This document shows positions 1 to 9,352 of a stretch of 64,000 bases of DNA, piece after piece. The stretch spans positions 1 through 64,000 of the forward strand of contig JBDSQB010000014.1 in NCBI GenBank assembly GCA_039930045.1. The letters run 5' to 3'. Both the position numbers and the translations under genes were made by a program. The notes beneath the pieces were generated by a model that saw only the letters and a list, made by a program, of their open reading frames with translations, ran no database searches and was not told where the DNA came from. The first letter of the stretch is position 1. The number at the start of each line of letters is the position of its first letter. The stretch comes from Chthoniobacterales bacterium. GTDB taxonomy: Bacteria > Verrucomicrobiota > Verrucomicrobiia > Chthoniobacterales > DASVRZ01.

Positions 1-1
1 T

Positions 2-1669
<1,668 letters not shown>

Positions 1670-1688
1670 GGCGAGTCGCACTCGGCTC

Positions 1689-2306
1689 TTAGTTTCCGGC
1701 CTCCGCTGCCAGCAACTTGCGGTAGAGCGCCTCGATTTTCTTTTTGCGCTGCGGCACCGTCGCGGTCCAATGCTGCGCTGCGGATCGCACGAAAAATTCC
1801 TGCTGGGCAGCGTCCTCACGAATCTGGCTTGGCGAGATTTTTTTCGAGCCGGAGGGTTGTTGCGGCTTCTGTCGTTTGCTTAATGAGGCCGCTGCCGCGT
1901 TGCGCTCCGTGCAGATCGAGCGCATTTGCTGACACATTTGGCCGGCCATTTGCCAGGCGGGTTGCAGCTTGCCAAGCTTGGCTTTTTGCTCGTTCACGGC
2001 ATTTTCGAGAGCAATGAAATCCGGCTTCAGCGTCACAGGAGTAGCACTGAAATCATTCCAAAGCAGGGGCAGATTGCTCGCCATCACTGGACTCATCAAC
2101 TCCGAGGGCTTTTGCTCATCCACCACGATCGGAGGGGCCAGAGTGGTGCCGTCCGCACTCGACTCAGCCACGGCTACCGCTGGCTTCTCGTGGCTCATGT
2201 GCGTGTAGTAATAATAACCGCCTCCGCTAGCAATGATCAGGAAAATGAAGAGCTTTACGTAGCTCATGAAGTTGGCAAACTTTTCCTTGGAGCTGAGGTC
2301 GTTCAT
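1689..2306 (-). CDS. Hypothetical single-pass membrane protein
   Basis: The product is about 205 residues from the ATG at 2306 (MNDLSSKEKF). I do not recognise a family. One hydrophobic segment lies at about residues 18-34 (KLFIFLIIASGGGYYYY). It is followed by a polar, Ala/Gln/Lys-rich region predicted to be extracytoplasmic and largely helical, with a basic C-terminus (QRKKKIEALYRKL). The frame is open further upstream to 2396, but the extra N-terminal residues are arginine-rich and unlike a protein start. The gene is convergent with carB and divergent from lpdA. The start is not backed by a clear ribosome binding site. Confidence 0.65.
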   Translation of the reverse strand: MNDLSSKEKFANFMSYVKLFIFLIIASGGGYYYYTHMSHEKPAVAVAESSADGTTLAPPIVVDEQKPSELMSPVMASNLPLLWNDFSATPVTLKPDFIALENAVNEQKAKLGKLQPAWQMAGQMCQQMRSICTERNAAAASLSKRQKPQQPSGSKKISPSQIREDAAQQEFFVRSAAQHWTATVPQRKKKIEALYRKLLAAEAGN

Positions 2307-2415
2307 GCAGATGCGAAAGGGGCAGACGATGCGCGCAACTTTATCACCTCGCAATGCAAATCGCCTGGAGACAATGGGTTGACGCATCCGCCGCAAAAGA
2401 GCATTTTTAGCCTCT

Positions 2416-3801
2416 ATGGCTTCTTATGATTTGATCGTGATCGGTGGCGGACCCGCCGGGTATGTTGGTGCGATTCGCGCGGCGCAACTGGGCAAAAAAG
2501 TGGTGTGCATCGACAAAGACCGCGCTGGCGGCACCTGCCTGAACTGGGGTTGCATCCCGACCAAATCGCTCCTGCGCAATGCCGAGCTTTATCACCTCAT
2601 GGCGCACAAGGCCGAGGAACTCGGGCTTAAATTCGACAATCTTTCCTACGACTGGAGCAAGGTCATTTCCCGCAGCCGCGGCATCGCCGACAAACTCGCG
2701 GGCGGCATCGAATTTCTCTTTAAGAAAAACAAGATCGACTACGTGCTTGGTGATGCCGACATCAAATCCGCTGGCAAGGTCGAAGTCAAAAAACGCGACG
2801 GCAAATCAGAAACTTACGAGGCACCGAACATCCTCGTCGCCACCGGCGTCGCCACCCGCGAGCTACCGGGCTTCCCGTTCAATGGCACCACCGTCGTCGG
2901 CAGCAAGCAGGCCATGGTCCTCGCCAAACAACCGAAAAGCATCGTCGTCATCGGAGCAGGTGCCATTGGCGTCGAGTTCGCCTATTTCTTCAATGCCTAT
3001 AAAACGCAGGTCACCATCGTCGAAATGATGCCCAACGTCCTCCCCATTGAGGACACGGAAATCAGCGCCACCTTGGAAAAATCCCTCGTCAAACAAGGGA
3101 TGAAAATCCTCACCAGCACCAAAGTCACCAAGACCGAGACGACTTCCAACGGAGTCAAAATCACCGTCGAAAGCGCCAAAGGCAGCGAAGTCCTCGAAGC
3201 TGACGTCTGCCTCGTCGCCATCGGCGTGGTACCCATTATTCCTGGCGGCATTGACCTGAAAAAAACCGATCGCGGCTACATCATCGTCAACGACCGCTAC
3301 GAGACCAGCATCCCCGGCATCTACGCTGCTGGAGATATTATCGGGCCGCCCTGGCTTGCCCACGTCGCCAGCTTCGAGGCCAAGGAAGCCGTCGAGGGGA
3401 TGTTCAACAAAACGCATCAGCCCAAGAAAGTCGGCATCTTCCCCGGTTGCACCTACTGCCATCCCCAAGTCGCCAGCGTCGGACTCACCGAACGCGCCGC
3501 CAAGGACACGGGACTCGAGTTTAAAGTCGGTAAATTTCCCTTCCAAGCTAGTGGCAAAGCCATGGCGGTGGGAGAAATGGAAGGCTACGTCAAACTCATC
3601 TTCGGCGCGAAACACGGCGAAATTCTCGGCGCGCATATCATCGGCGCAGAAGCCACCGAACTCATCGCCGAACTCGGGCTCGCCATTAACATGGAAGCCA
3701 CCATGGAGGACATCGAAGCCACGATCCATGCGCACCCGACCCTCAGCGAAGCCGTCCACGAAGCTGCCGGCGCCGCCGAGGGCATGGCCATCCATATCTA
3801 A
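2416..3801 (+). CDS. lpdA: Dihydrolipoyl dehydrogenase (E3)
   Basis: This is the FAD-dependent E3 component that reoxidises dihydrolipoamide in 2-oxoacid dehydrogenase or glycine cleavage complexes. It is 461 residues, a normal length. The N-terminal FAD motif is IGGGPAGYVGAIRAAQLG. The redox-active disulfide is C41/C46 in GGTCLNWGCIPTKS. The NAD-binding motif VIGAGAIGVEFAYF lies near residue 178, the second FAD motif is YAAGDIIG, and the C-terminal dimer-interface motif HAHPTLSEAVHEAA supplies the catalytic His-Glu pair. No E1 or E2 gene lies next to it. A second short gene (yjbQ) follows 17 bases downstream and may be co-transcribed. Confidence 0.96.
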   Translation: MASYDLIVIGGGPAGYVGAIRAAQLGKKVVCIDKDRAGGTCLNWGCIPTKSLLRNAELYHLMAHKAEELGLKFDNLSYDWSKVISRSRGIADKLAGGIEFLFKKNKIDYVLGDADIKSAGKVEVKKRDGKSETYEAPNILVATGVATRELPGFPFNGTTVVGSKQAMVLAKQPKSIVVIGAGAIGVEFAYFFNAYKTQVTIVEMMPNVLPIEDTEISATLEKSLVKQGMKILTSTKVTKTETTSNGVKITVESAKGSEVLEADVCLVAIGVVPIIPGGIDLKKTDRGYIIVNDRYETSIPGIYAAGDIIGPPWLAHVASFEAKEAVEGMFNKTHQPKKVGIFPGCTYCHPQVASVGLTERAAKDTGLEFKVGKFPFQASGKAMAVGEMEGYVKLIFGAKHGEILGAHIIGAEATELIAELGLAINMEATMEDIEATIHAHPTLSEAVHEAAGAAEGMAIHI

Positions 3802-3818
3802 CTCCGCGCCAAAACTCG

Positions 3819-4238
3819 ATGCCTGTTTACACAGAAACGATCGAGGTGCGGACGCAGGGAAAGGGGACCACGGAGATCACGGAACGCATCGCCGAAGTGG
3901 TGCGGAAGTCGAAAGTGCGCGACGGCCTCGTGACGGTCTTCATTCGCCACACGAGTGCGAGTCTGATCATATACGAAAATGCCGACCGCTCAGCGCGGGT
4001 GGATTTGCATGAGTTTTTCGAGCGCCTCGTGCCGGAGAATGCGGTCTACTTCACGCACGTGCTAGAGGGTGGGGACGACATGCCGAGTCACATCCGAATG
4101 GTGCTCACGCGAACGTCGGAAACGATCCCGTTGGTCGATGGCCGCCTCGCTCTGGGAACGTGGCAGGGAATATTCCTCTTCGAGCACCGCCGCGCGCCGC
4201 ACCGCCGCGAACTCGTGGTGACGGTGCTGGGTGAATAG
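3819..4238 (+). CDS. yjbQ: YjbQ/UPF0047 family protein
   Basis: This 139-residue protein of the widespread YjbQ (UPF0047) family has typical length. Family signatures are GLVTVFIRHTSASLIIYEN near residues 36-54, the acidic ARVDLHEFFERLVP, MPSHIRMVLT, and the C-terminal GTWQGIFLFEHR. The conserved His residues (RHTSAS, SHIR, EHR) form the putative metal or phosphate-binding site. A thiamine-phosphate-synthase-like activity has been reported for some members, but the cellular role is not settled. The gene lies 17 bases after lpdA and ends 6 bases before the convergent lgt stop. Confidence 0.92.
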   Translation: MPVYTETIEVRTQGKGTTEITERIAEVVRKSKVRDGLVTVFIRHTSASLIIYENADRSARVDLHEFFERLVPENAVYFTHVLEGGDDMPSHIRMVLTRTSETIPLVDGRLALGTWQGIFLFEHRRAPHRRELVVTVLGE

Positions 4239-4244
4239 GTGCGC

Positions 4245-5192
4245 TTAGCTTTTTTGAGGAGCCTCGGGTGCTTCCTGGTGGCGGCTCCAGAACAGGAAGA
4301 CGGCTCCAATCAGAATCATAAAGAGGGAGTAAAACTGGCCACGGGTGAGGGGACCGAAGAGTGAGGCATCAGGCTCGCGGAATTGCTCGCCAGAGATGCG
4401 GGCGATGGCGTAGAGGATGAAAAAAAGGCCGGTGAGGACGCCGCGGCGGACTTTCATTTTTGTGCGAACCAGCCAGAGAATGGCGAAAAGGAGGAGGCCC
4501 TCCAGCACGGCCTCGTATAGCTGCGACGGGTGGCGTGGGTTTAGCACGTCGCGGAGGAGATCGCGGAGCGTTTCGCTGCGACGAGCTTCATCGATGATCG
4601 CCTGTGGCGAGGTCAGCGTGGCTGGATATTGGCTGAGGGCGCGGTCCAGCTCGGGTAGCTTCTGGTTCCAGATGATGGGATCTTGGAGCTCTGCGGGAAA
4701 TTGCATGGCCCAGGAGACGTGGGTGATCCGACCGTAGAGTTCGCCATTGATGAAGTTGGCCATGCGTCCGAAAAAAAGGCCAATCGGTGCGACGACGACC
4801 AGATTATCTCCCAGTCCGGTCCAGGAGATCTTATGTTTTCTTGCATACCAAAGTGTGTAGAAAAACAACCCCAAGATACCGCCGTGACTCGCCATGCCGC
4901 CCTGCCAGACGCGGAAAAATACGAGCGGGTCGGATAGTAATCCGGCCAGATCGTAGAAAAGAAAATAGCCCAACCGTCCACCCAGAAGCACGCCGAACAA
5001 TGCGGACCACGTGATAAAATCGCTGACCTGAGCGGGCTTTAACTCCGAGTAGCCGCGTTCAGCCAGATGGCGGTAAAGCCAGGTTCCGACCATAAAAGCG
5101 GAGACATAAGCGAGCCCGTACCAGCGGGGTCCCATGCCATTGGGGAACTGAAAAACAAAAGGGCTGAGATGGTGAACGTAATAGGCAAACAT
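4245..5192 (-). CDS. lgt: Prolipoprotein diacylglyceryl transferase
   Basis: Lgt transfers diacylglycerol from phosphatidylglycerol to the lipobox cysteine of prelipoproteins in the inner membrane. The 315-residue product has about seven hydrophobic segments. It carries the Lgt blocks WQGGMASHGGILG (catalytic His), GRMANFINGELYGR (the Lgt signature with essential Arg, Asn and Glu) and RHPSQLYEA. The start MFAYYVHHLSPF is at 5192. The gene lies 12 bases downstream of the PP2C phosphatase gene, on the same strand, and is probably the last gene of a kinase-phosphatase-lgt operon. Confidence 0.96.
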   Translation of the reverse strand: MFAYYVHHLSPFVFQFPNGMGPRWYGLAYVSAFMVGTWLYRHLAERGYSELKPAQVSDFITWSALFGVLLGGRLGYFLFYDLAGLLSDPLVFFRVWQGGMASHGGILGLFFYTLWYARKHKISWTGLGDNLVVVAPIGLFFGRMANFINGELYGRITHVSWAMQFPAELQDPIIWNQKLPELDRALSQYPATLTSPQAIIDEARRSETLRDLLRDVLNPRHPSQLYEAVLEGLLLFAILWLVRTKMKVRRGVLTGLFFILYAIARISGEQFREPDASLFGPLTRGQFYSLFMILIGAVFLFWSRHQEAPEAPQKS

Positions 5193-5204
5193 GAAAAAAA
5201 TGGG

Positions 5205-6044
5205 TTAGGCAATTTCGATAACCATGGCAGTCGTGTTGTCCTGCCCGGATTGCTCGACGGCCTGCTTGACGAGCCGTAAAGCAGGATTGAGAGCGGTCTC
5301 CTGGGCGGAGGGAAAGCGCAAAAGCTGGTGAATTCGATCGTCGTGCAGGCCTTCGTTCAGCCCGTCGCTACAGATGAGAAACATGTCGCCCGGCTCGCAG
5401 CCGACCGCGCCAATTTGCGGGTTGATGTAACGATGATTCGCACCGAGAGCCTTTTGCAAGACGTTGCGCCGTGGGTGGTTGCGCGCCTCGTGCTGGCTGA
5501 TTTTTTCGTTGCGATAGAGCCAACCGACGTAGGTGTCGTCTTCGGAAATCTGTTGAATACTGCCATTGGAATGCGGCAGATAATAGATGCGGCTGTCGCC
5601 CACGTGGCCAAAAAACATCCATCCCGGCCGGAACCAGGTAAGACTCAAAGTCGCCCCCATTCCATTGCAATCCTCATCACTGGAGCCCAGAAAGACCAGG
5701 GAGCGATGGATTTGCTCGAAGAGTTCGCCTAGCACATCGCCAAATCCGGTGCTCAGGCCGGCAGCCTCCAGGCGAAAGGATTTCGGCAGCAGCCGGGTGA
5801 TTTTTTCAACGGCAACCCGACTGGCAAATTCGCCGGCATGAGCCCCCCCCAAGCCATCGCTGACGGCAAAAGCGAAATCGCCGAGCGCCAGTGTACCGTC
5901 GCCAGTTTTGCCAAGATAATGCACTTCTTGGGCATTGAATTGGAGGCCCAGGAAGGAGTCCTCGTTGTTTTTCCGCACCCGGCCCACATCGGTATGGCCG
6001 TGCCAGTGAAGCGTCTGCGCGGCTGTGATGGGATTATTTTCCAT
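5205..6044 (-). CDS. PP2C-type Ser/Thr protein phosphatase
   Basis: This 279-residue cytoplasmic PP2C (PPM/Stp1-like) metal-dependent phosphatase has a complete active site. It shows VRKNNEDSF near the N-terminus, AVSDGLGGAHAGE for metal coordination, GHVGDSRIYY, LICSDGLNEG and the C-terminal DNTTAMVIEI. The chosen ATG at 6044 overlaps the last 11 bases of the upstream kinase-like gene, which argues for translational coupling. A longer frame to 6080 exists but lies wholly inside the neighbouring coding sequence. The phosphatase probably reverses phosphorylation by its coupled kinase (inference from gene order). Confidence 0.92.
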   Translation of the reverse strand: MENNPITAAQTLHWHGHTDVGRVRKNNEDSFLGLQFNAQEVHYLGKTGDGTLALGDFAFAVSDGLGGAHAGEFASRVAVEKITRLLPKSFRLEAAGLSTGFGDVLGELFEQIHRSLVFLGSSDEDCNGMGATLSLTWFRPGWMFFGHVGDSRIYYLPHSNGSIQQISEDDTYVGWLYRNEKISQHEARNHPRRNVLQKALGANHRYINPQIGAVGCEPGDMFLICSDGLNEGLHDDRIHQLLRFPSAQETALNPALRLVKQAVEQSGQDNTTAMVIEIA

Positions 6045-6429
6045 GGACCTCGTCGGGTGCCAGCAGGGTGGCAAATTCAAAGTCGATCACGCAGAAGCGA
6101 CCCAAAGTCGAAGAGTAGGTGATGTTCCGCGCGTCCCTGTCCTCGTGACGCACGCCATAGGGCTCCAACTCCGCGAAAATTTCCGCCGCACGGGCGTCAT
6201 CGATATGGTCCACCCGTGTGCCGCAACTGGTGGTAATGATCTTTAGCTCCTGCGGAAAAGATTCCAGCAGCCGGGGAACAAAGGGACAATGAACCTGCTC
6301 AAGGTGTTGCAGGACAGTGACTTCCGTGGCGAAACGTTTCTCCGCATCAGGTCCACGAAAGGTTTTGTGCACCCGTCCATCGTAGCCGATGCGCACCAAA
6401 GCGCGCTGGGTGTCCTTCACTTTTTCCAC
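6034..6429 (-). CDS. Miniature protein-kinase-like protein
   Basis: From a GTG at 6429 the product is only about 131 residues yet shows a near-complete set of kinase landmarks. They are a Lys in VHKTF (strand beta3), a helix-C Glu in RFATEVTVLQHL, a catalytic loop HEDRDARNI that fits the H-x-D-x4-N pattern, and IDFEFA in the position of the DFG motif. The glycine-rich loop and most of the C-lobe are missing, so it is far shorter than a canonical kinase of about 260 residues. Resemblance is to compact RIO/lipopolysaccharide-kinase-type folds. It is coupled by an 11-base overlap to a PP2C phosphatase. The start is uncertain: the frame stays open to 6612, but that region holds the glnII promoter. 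Confidence 0.6.
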   Translation of the reverse strand: MEKVKDTQRALVRIGYDGRVHKTFRGPDAEKRFATEVTVLQHLEQVHCPFVPRLLESFPQELKIITTSCGTRVDHIDDARAAEIFAELEPYGVRHEDRDARNITYSSTLGRFCVIDFEFATLLAPDEVHGK

Positions 6430-6491
6430 GTCACCATGATGCGATGTTTTCCCGACGGGGCAAGTGCGGGTTTGAGGAACCTCTGGCCATG

Positions 6492-6507
6492 TGGCATCGG
6501 AATTGCG
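6492..6507 (+). promoter_or_regulatory. Candidate sigma-54 promoter of glnII
   Basis: TGGCATCGGAATTGCG matches the -24/-12 consensus TGGCAYR-N4-TTGCW with correct GG-to-GC spacing; only the R position and the last W differ. It lies 111 bases before the glnII ATG, implying a leader of about 100 bases. Sigma-54/NtrC control of glnII is established in rhizobia; here it is inferred by eye from the motif. Confidence 0.6.
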
Positions 6508-6618
6508 TATATATGTTCTGCGTCGAAAACTGCAGTTAAGTTGCACAAGAAACAACAAACCATAGGTCAAATTGGCGCGACCTGAGTAAAAAAAGACAAA
6601 TAAGTTAACCAACCCAAT

Positions 6619-7638
6619 ATGGCAAAGTACAAACTGGAATATATCTGGCTAGACGGCTACAGCCCCGTCGCCAATCTCCGTGGCAAAACGCAAGTCAAAG
6701 AATTTGCGGACTATCCCACTCTCGAAGAGCTCCCCATGTGGGGATTTGACGGCAGCTCCACCCGTCAGGCCGAAGGCCACAGCTCCGATTGCTTGCTGAA
6801 ACCCGTCGCCTCCTACCTGGATACGACCAAGGAAAACGGCATCATCGTCATGTGCGAAGTGTTGCTCGCCGACGGCACGCCGCATCCCACCAACGACCGT
6901 GCGACCATTCTCGACGATCCAGGCACCTGGTTCGGCTTTGAGCAGGAATATTTCCTCTACAAAGACGGCCGTCCGCTCGGTTTCCCGAAAGAAGGTTATC
7001 CCGCTCCGCAGGGCAAATATTACACCGGCGTCGGCTACGATGCCGTGGGTGATATCGCCCGCGAAATCGTCGATACCCATCTCGATCTCTGTCTCGACGC
7101 TGGCATTAACCACGAAGGCATCAATGCCGAAGTGGCCAAGGGCCAGTGGGAATTCCAGATCTTCGGCAAAGGCTCCAAGAAAGCCGCTGACGACGTCTGG
7201 GTGGCACGTTATCTCCTTGAGCGCCTCTGCGAAGGCTATGGCGTCGATGTGAACTACCATTGCAAACCACTCGGCATCGATCTCGACTGGAACGGCTCGG
7301 GCATGCACTCCAACTTCTCCACTGAATACATGCGCGAAGTCGGCGGCAAACCTTACTTCGAGTCCCTCATGGCGGCATTCGACAAATACAAAAACGAGCA
7401 TATCGCCGTTTACGGACCAGACAATCACCTGCGCCTCACTGGTCTGCACGAGACGCAGTCCATCGATAAATTCAACTACGGCATCGCCAACCGCGGCGCC
7501 TCGATCCGTGTCCCACACAGCTTCGTCAACGCCGGCTACAAGGGCTACCTCGAAGATCGTCGTCCGAACTCCCAAGGCAATCCCTACAAAATCGCCAGCC
7601 GCATTTTGCAGACGATCCAGACCGTTCCGACTCCGTAA
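6619..7638 (+). CDS. glnII: Glutamine synthetase type II (eukaryote-like GSII)
   Basis: GSII condenses glutamate and ammonia to glutamine at the expense of ATP. The length, 339 residues, is that of the short eukaryote-type GSII, not the roughly 470-residue GSI. Diagnostic segments are YIWLDGYSP at the N-terminus, MWGFDGSSTRQAEG, WFGFEQEYFLY, GINAEVAKGQWEFQI, the ATP-site WNGSGMHSNFST and the C-terminal HETQSIDKFNYG with NRGASIRVP. GSII enzymes lack the adenylylation loop of GSI, so control is expected at transcription, which fits the sigma-54-like promoter upstream. The gene is followed by a strong terminator and is convergent with xth. Confidence 0.96.
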   Translation: MAKYKLEYIWLDGYSPVANLRGKTQVKEFADYPTLEELPMWGFDGSSTRQAEGHSSDCLLKPVASYLDTTKENGIIVMCEVLLADGTPHPTNDRATILDDPGTWFGFEQEYFLYKDGRPLGFPKEGYPAPQGKYYTGVGYDAVGDIAREIVDTHLDLCLDAGINHEGINAEVAKGQWEFQIFGKGSKKAADDVWVARYLLERLCEGYGVDVNYHCKPLGIDLDWNGSGMHSNFSTEYMREVGGKPYFESLMAAFDKYKNEHIAVYGPDNHLRLTGLHETQSIDKFNYGIANRGASIRVPHSFVNAGYKGYLEDRRPNSQGNPYKIASRILQTIQTVPTP

Positions 7639-7660
7639 TTCAGCAGTCAATCAAAACAAA

Positions 7661-7697
7661 AACGCCGCATCTTCGGGTGCGGCGTTTTTTGTTTTTC
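7661..7697 (+). terminator. Intrinsic terminator of glnII
   Basis: A 9-bp perfect stem (AACGCCGCA at 7661-7669 and TGCGGCGTT at 7678-7686) with an 8-base loop is followed by a T-rich run reaching 7697. Preceding As on the other side make it potentially bidirectional for the convergent xth gene. Confidence 0.92.
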
Positions 7698-7708
7698 TGG
7701 AACTGGTC

Positions 7709-8461
7709 TCAGTCGAGTTCCAGTCCTACGGGGCAATGATCCGAGCCCATCACGTCTTGCAAAATCCACGCGCGTTTGATCCGCGGCTTGAGACTTTCCG
7801 AGGCCAGAAAATAATCGATCCGCCACCCGATGTTCCGCGAACGGGCATCGCTCATCTGGCTCCACCAACTGTAGTGGCCGCCCTCCGGTTGGAAAATCCG
7901 AAATGTGTCCAGCAGACCTGCGGAAACAAAGGTATCGAACCCGGCTCGCTCCTCTGGCGTAAAGCCGTGGGTTTTCTCGTTCCCTTTCGGCCGCGCCAGA
8001 TCGATCGGCGTGTGAGCCACATTGAAATCGCCGCAGATCACGACGGGTTTTGTTTTTTCCAGCCGTTTCAGGTGAGCGAGAAAATCCCGATCCCAGCGCT
8101 GGCGATATTCCAGCCGGGAAAGATCGCGCTTCGAGTTGGGCACATAGACATTCACCAGAAAAAACGTCTCATACTCCGCCGTCAGCACGCGGCCTTCGCG
8201 GTCGTGCTCGCCGATGCTGATTCCTTTCGTCACCGAGATTGGCTTCACCTTCGAGAGAATCGCCGTGCCTGAGTAACCCTTCTTTTCGGCCAGATTCCAA
8301 TGCGACTCGTAATGCTCCTCCCAAGCGGCGTGGCTGATGATTTCGCTGAGCTTCGTTTCTTGCAGGCAGAGGACGTCCGGCTTTTCGGTTTCGAGGAACT
8401 CCTGGAAATTTTTCTTCAGAATGGAGCGGAGCCCGTTGACGTTCCAGGAGAGGAGTTTCAT
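7709..8461 (-). CDS. xth: Exodeoxyribonuclease III (AP endonuclease)
   Basis: This enzyme repairs abasic sites and removes 3' blocks. The 250-residue product starts at MKLLSWNVNGLR (ATG at 8461), the standard N-terminus of the family; upstream in-frame residues are not family-like. Active-site blocks are CLQETKL (metal-binding Glu), VNVYVPNS with the catalytic Tyr region, VICGDFNVAHTPIDLARP, GWRIDYFL and the C-terminal GSDHCPVGL with the catalytic Asp-His. It is convergent with glnII and shares the terminator region between them. Confidence 0.95.
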   Translation of the reverse strand: MKLLSWNVNGLRSILKKNFQEFLETEKPDVLCLQETKLSEIISHAAWEEHYESHWNLAEKKGYSGTAILSKVKPISVTKGISIGEHDREGRVLTAEYETFFLVNVYVPNSKRDLSRLEYRQRWDRDFLAHLKRLEKTKPVVICGDFNVAHTPIDLARPKGNEKTHGFTPEERAGFDTFVSAGLLDTFRIFQPEGGHYSWWSQMSDARSRNIGWRIDYFLASESLKPRIKRAWILQDVMGSDHCPVGLELD

Positions 8462-8531
8462 ACGACTGCAAGACATCACGCGCTCCGGGGCTTGGCAAAG
8501 AAATAGTTCTGGTGCGCTCACCGCTGGAAAC

Positions 8532-8562
8532 AAAAACCGCAGTCCCGGTGACAGGACTGCGG
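8532..8562 (-). terminator. Intrinsic terminator of the EF-hand gene
   Basis: On the minus strand a 9-bp perfect stem (arms at 8537-8545 and 8554-8562, CCGCAGTCC/GGACTGCGG) with an 8-base loop is followed by TTTTT (complement of 8532-8536). It sits about 20 bases beyond the EF-hand gene stop. Confidence 0.88.
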
Positions 8563-8582
8563 CTCTTATTTAACACGGCAGA

Positions 8583-9191
8583 TTAACGGTGCCGTGGCCC
8601 ACGGGCTCCACCACCAGGAGGAGGCCCGGCTGGACCCGCGTCATCACCACCATCGGGCGGCATTGGTGGGCGCGGTGGACGGGGCGGGCGGATTTCATCC
8701 TCGGTCAACTGGCCGTCCTTGTTCTTGTCGAGCGTCTTGAGACTGTCGGGAGCCTGAGTGATTTCCTCGGCGGAAATCTTGTGATCATGATTTTTGTCGA
8801 GCGCCTGGATCAACGGCGGCGGGGGCGGACGATGACCGGAATGTTCACGGCGCGGCGGACGAGTTTCATTCGAATCACCCTCCGGTGGAGTGGGCGGCTT
8901 GGGATGAAGTTCGTCCTCAGTCAACGTGCCATCTTTATTGAGGTCGAGCGTGCGCAATGCATCGGCTGCGCCCGCGATTTCCTCGGCAGAAATGACGCCG
9001 TCCGCATTCGCATCGAGCGCACGGATGAGGGGTGGCGCAGGTGGACGATCCGGCGGCTGCTCGTCCTCACCGGCAGGCGCAGGCGATTGCGTGGGAGTGG
9101 CTGGGGTGGACTTGGGTTCGGCTGGCATCTGGGCCGACGCAGCGGTGCAGAGGGCCAGCAGAGTTAGGAGTAACGGTTTATGTATTTTCAT
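8583..9191 (-). CDS. Exported EF-hand calcium-binding protein
   Basis: The 202-residue protein has a signal peptide (MKIHKPLLLTLLALCTAASA, cleavage near AQM) and four canonical 12-residue EF-hand loops arranged as two pairs: DANADGVISAEE, DLNKDGTLTEDE, DKNHDHKISAEE and DKNKDGQLTEDE. The pairs are separated by Pro-rich linkers, and the tail is Gly/Pro-rich. It is expected to be periplasmic. The gene is divergent from an OmpR-type regulator and its kinase, across a 161-base region carrying direct repeats. By analogy with CpxP or with calcium-responsive EF-hand systems it may be a target or modulator of that pair (inference). Confidence 0.88.
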   Translation of the reverse strand: MKIHKPLLLTLLALCTAASAQMPAEPKSTPATPTQSPAPAGEDEQPPDRPPAPPLIRALDANADGVISAEEIAGAADALRTLDLNKDGTLTEDELHPKPPTPPEGDSNETRPPRREHSGHRPPPPPLIQALDKNHDHKISAEEITQAPDSLKTLDKNKDGQLTEDEIRPPRPPRPPMPPDGGDDAGPAGPPPGGGARGPRHR

Positions 9192-9255
9192 AGTTTGGGT
9201 TTGAGTTGACGTTTCGTCGGGCAGTGATGCCCAACTGCTCCTAAATAATCACCTC

Positions 9256-9306
9256 ATTGTTAAGCCCGTATGAAGACGGCGCGGAAAATTGTTAAGGGAT
9301 TGTAAA
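9256..9306. promoter_or_regulatory. Candidate operator: direct repeats in the divergent EF-hand/two-component promoter region
   Basis: ATTGTTAAG occurs at 9256-9264 and again at 9288-9296, 32 bases apart (about three helical turns). The second copy continues into GTTAA-N6-GTAAA (9291-9306), which resembles the CpxR box GTAAA-N(4-8)-GTAAA. Its position between the divergent genes suits a response-regulator site. Confidence 0.45.
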
Positions 9307-9352
9307 AGTTGCCGCATTCAGCCGGATTTCTGGCAAAAGTGACCTTAACGAA

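Noticed and set aside
2863-3795. A 310-codon open frame on the minus strand of lpdA, and similar ones opposite glnII (6649-7650) and the SPFH gene (33622-34701).
   Set aside because: They are antisense shadows created by high GC third positions; the plus-strand genes are unmistakable.
6508-6618. The roughly 100-base glnII leader as a possible glutamine riboswitch.
   Set aside because: No conserved glnA-type or other riboswitch core could be recognised, and no terminator hairpin lies before the ATG.
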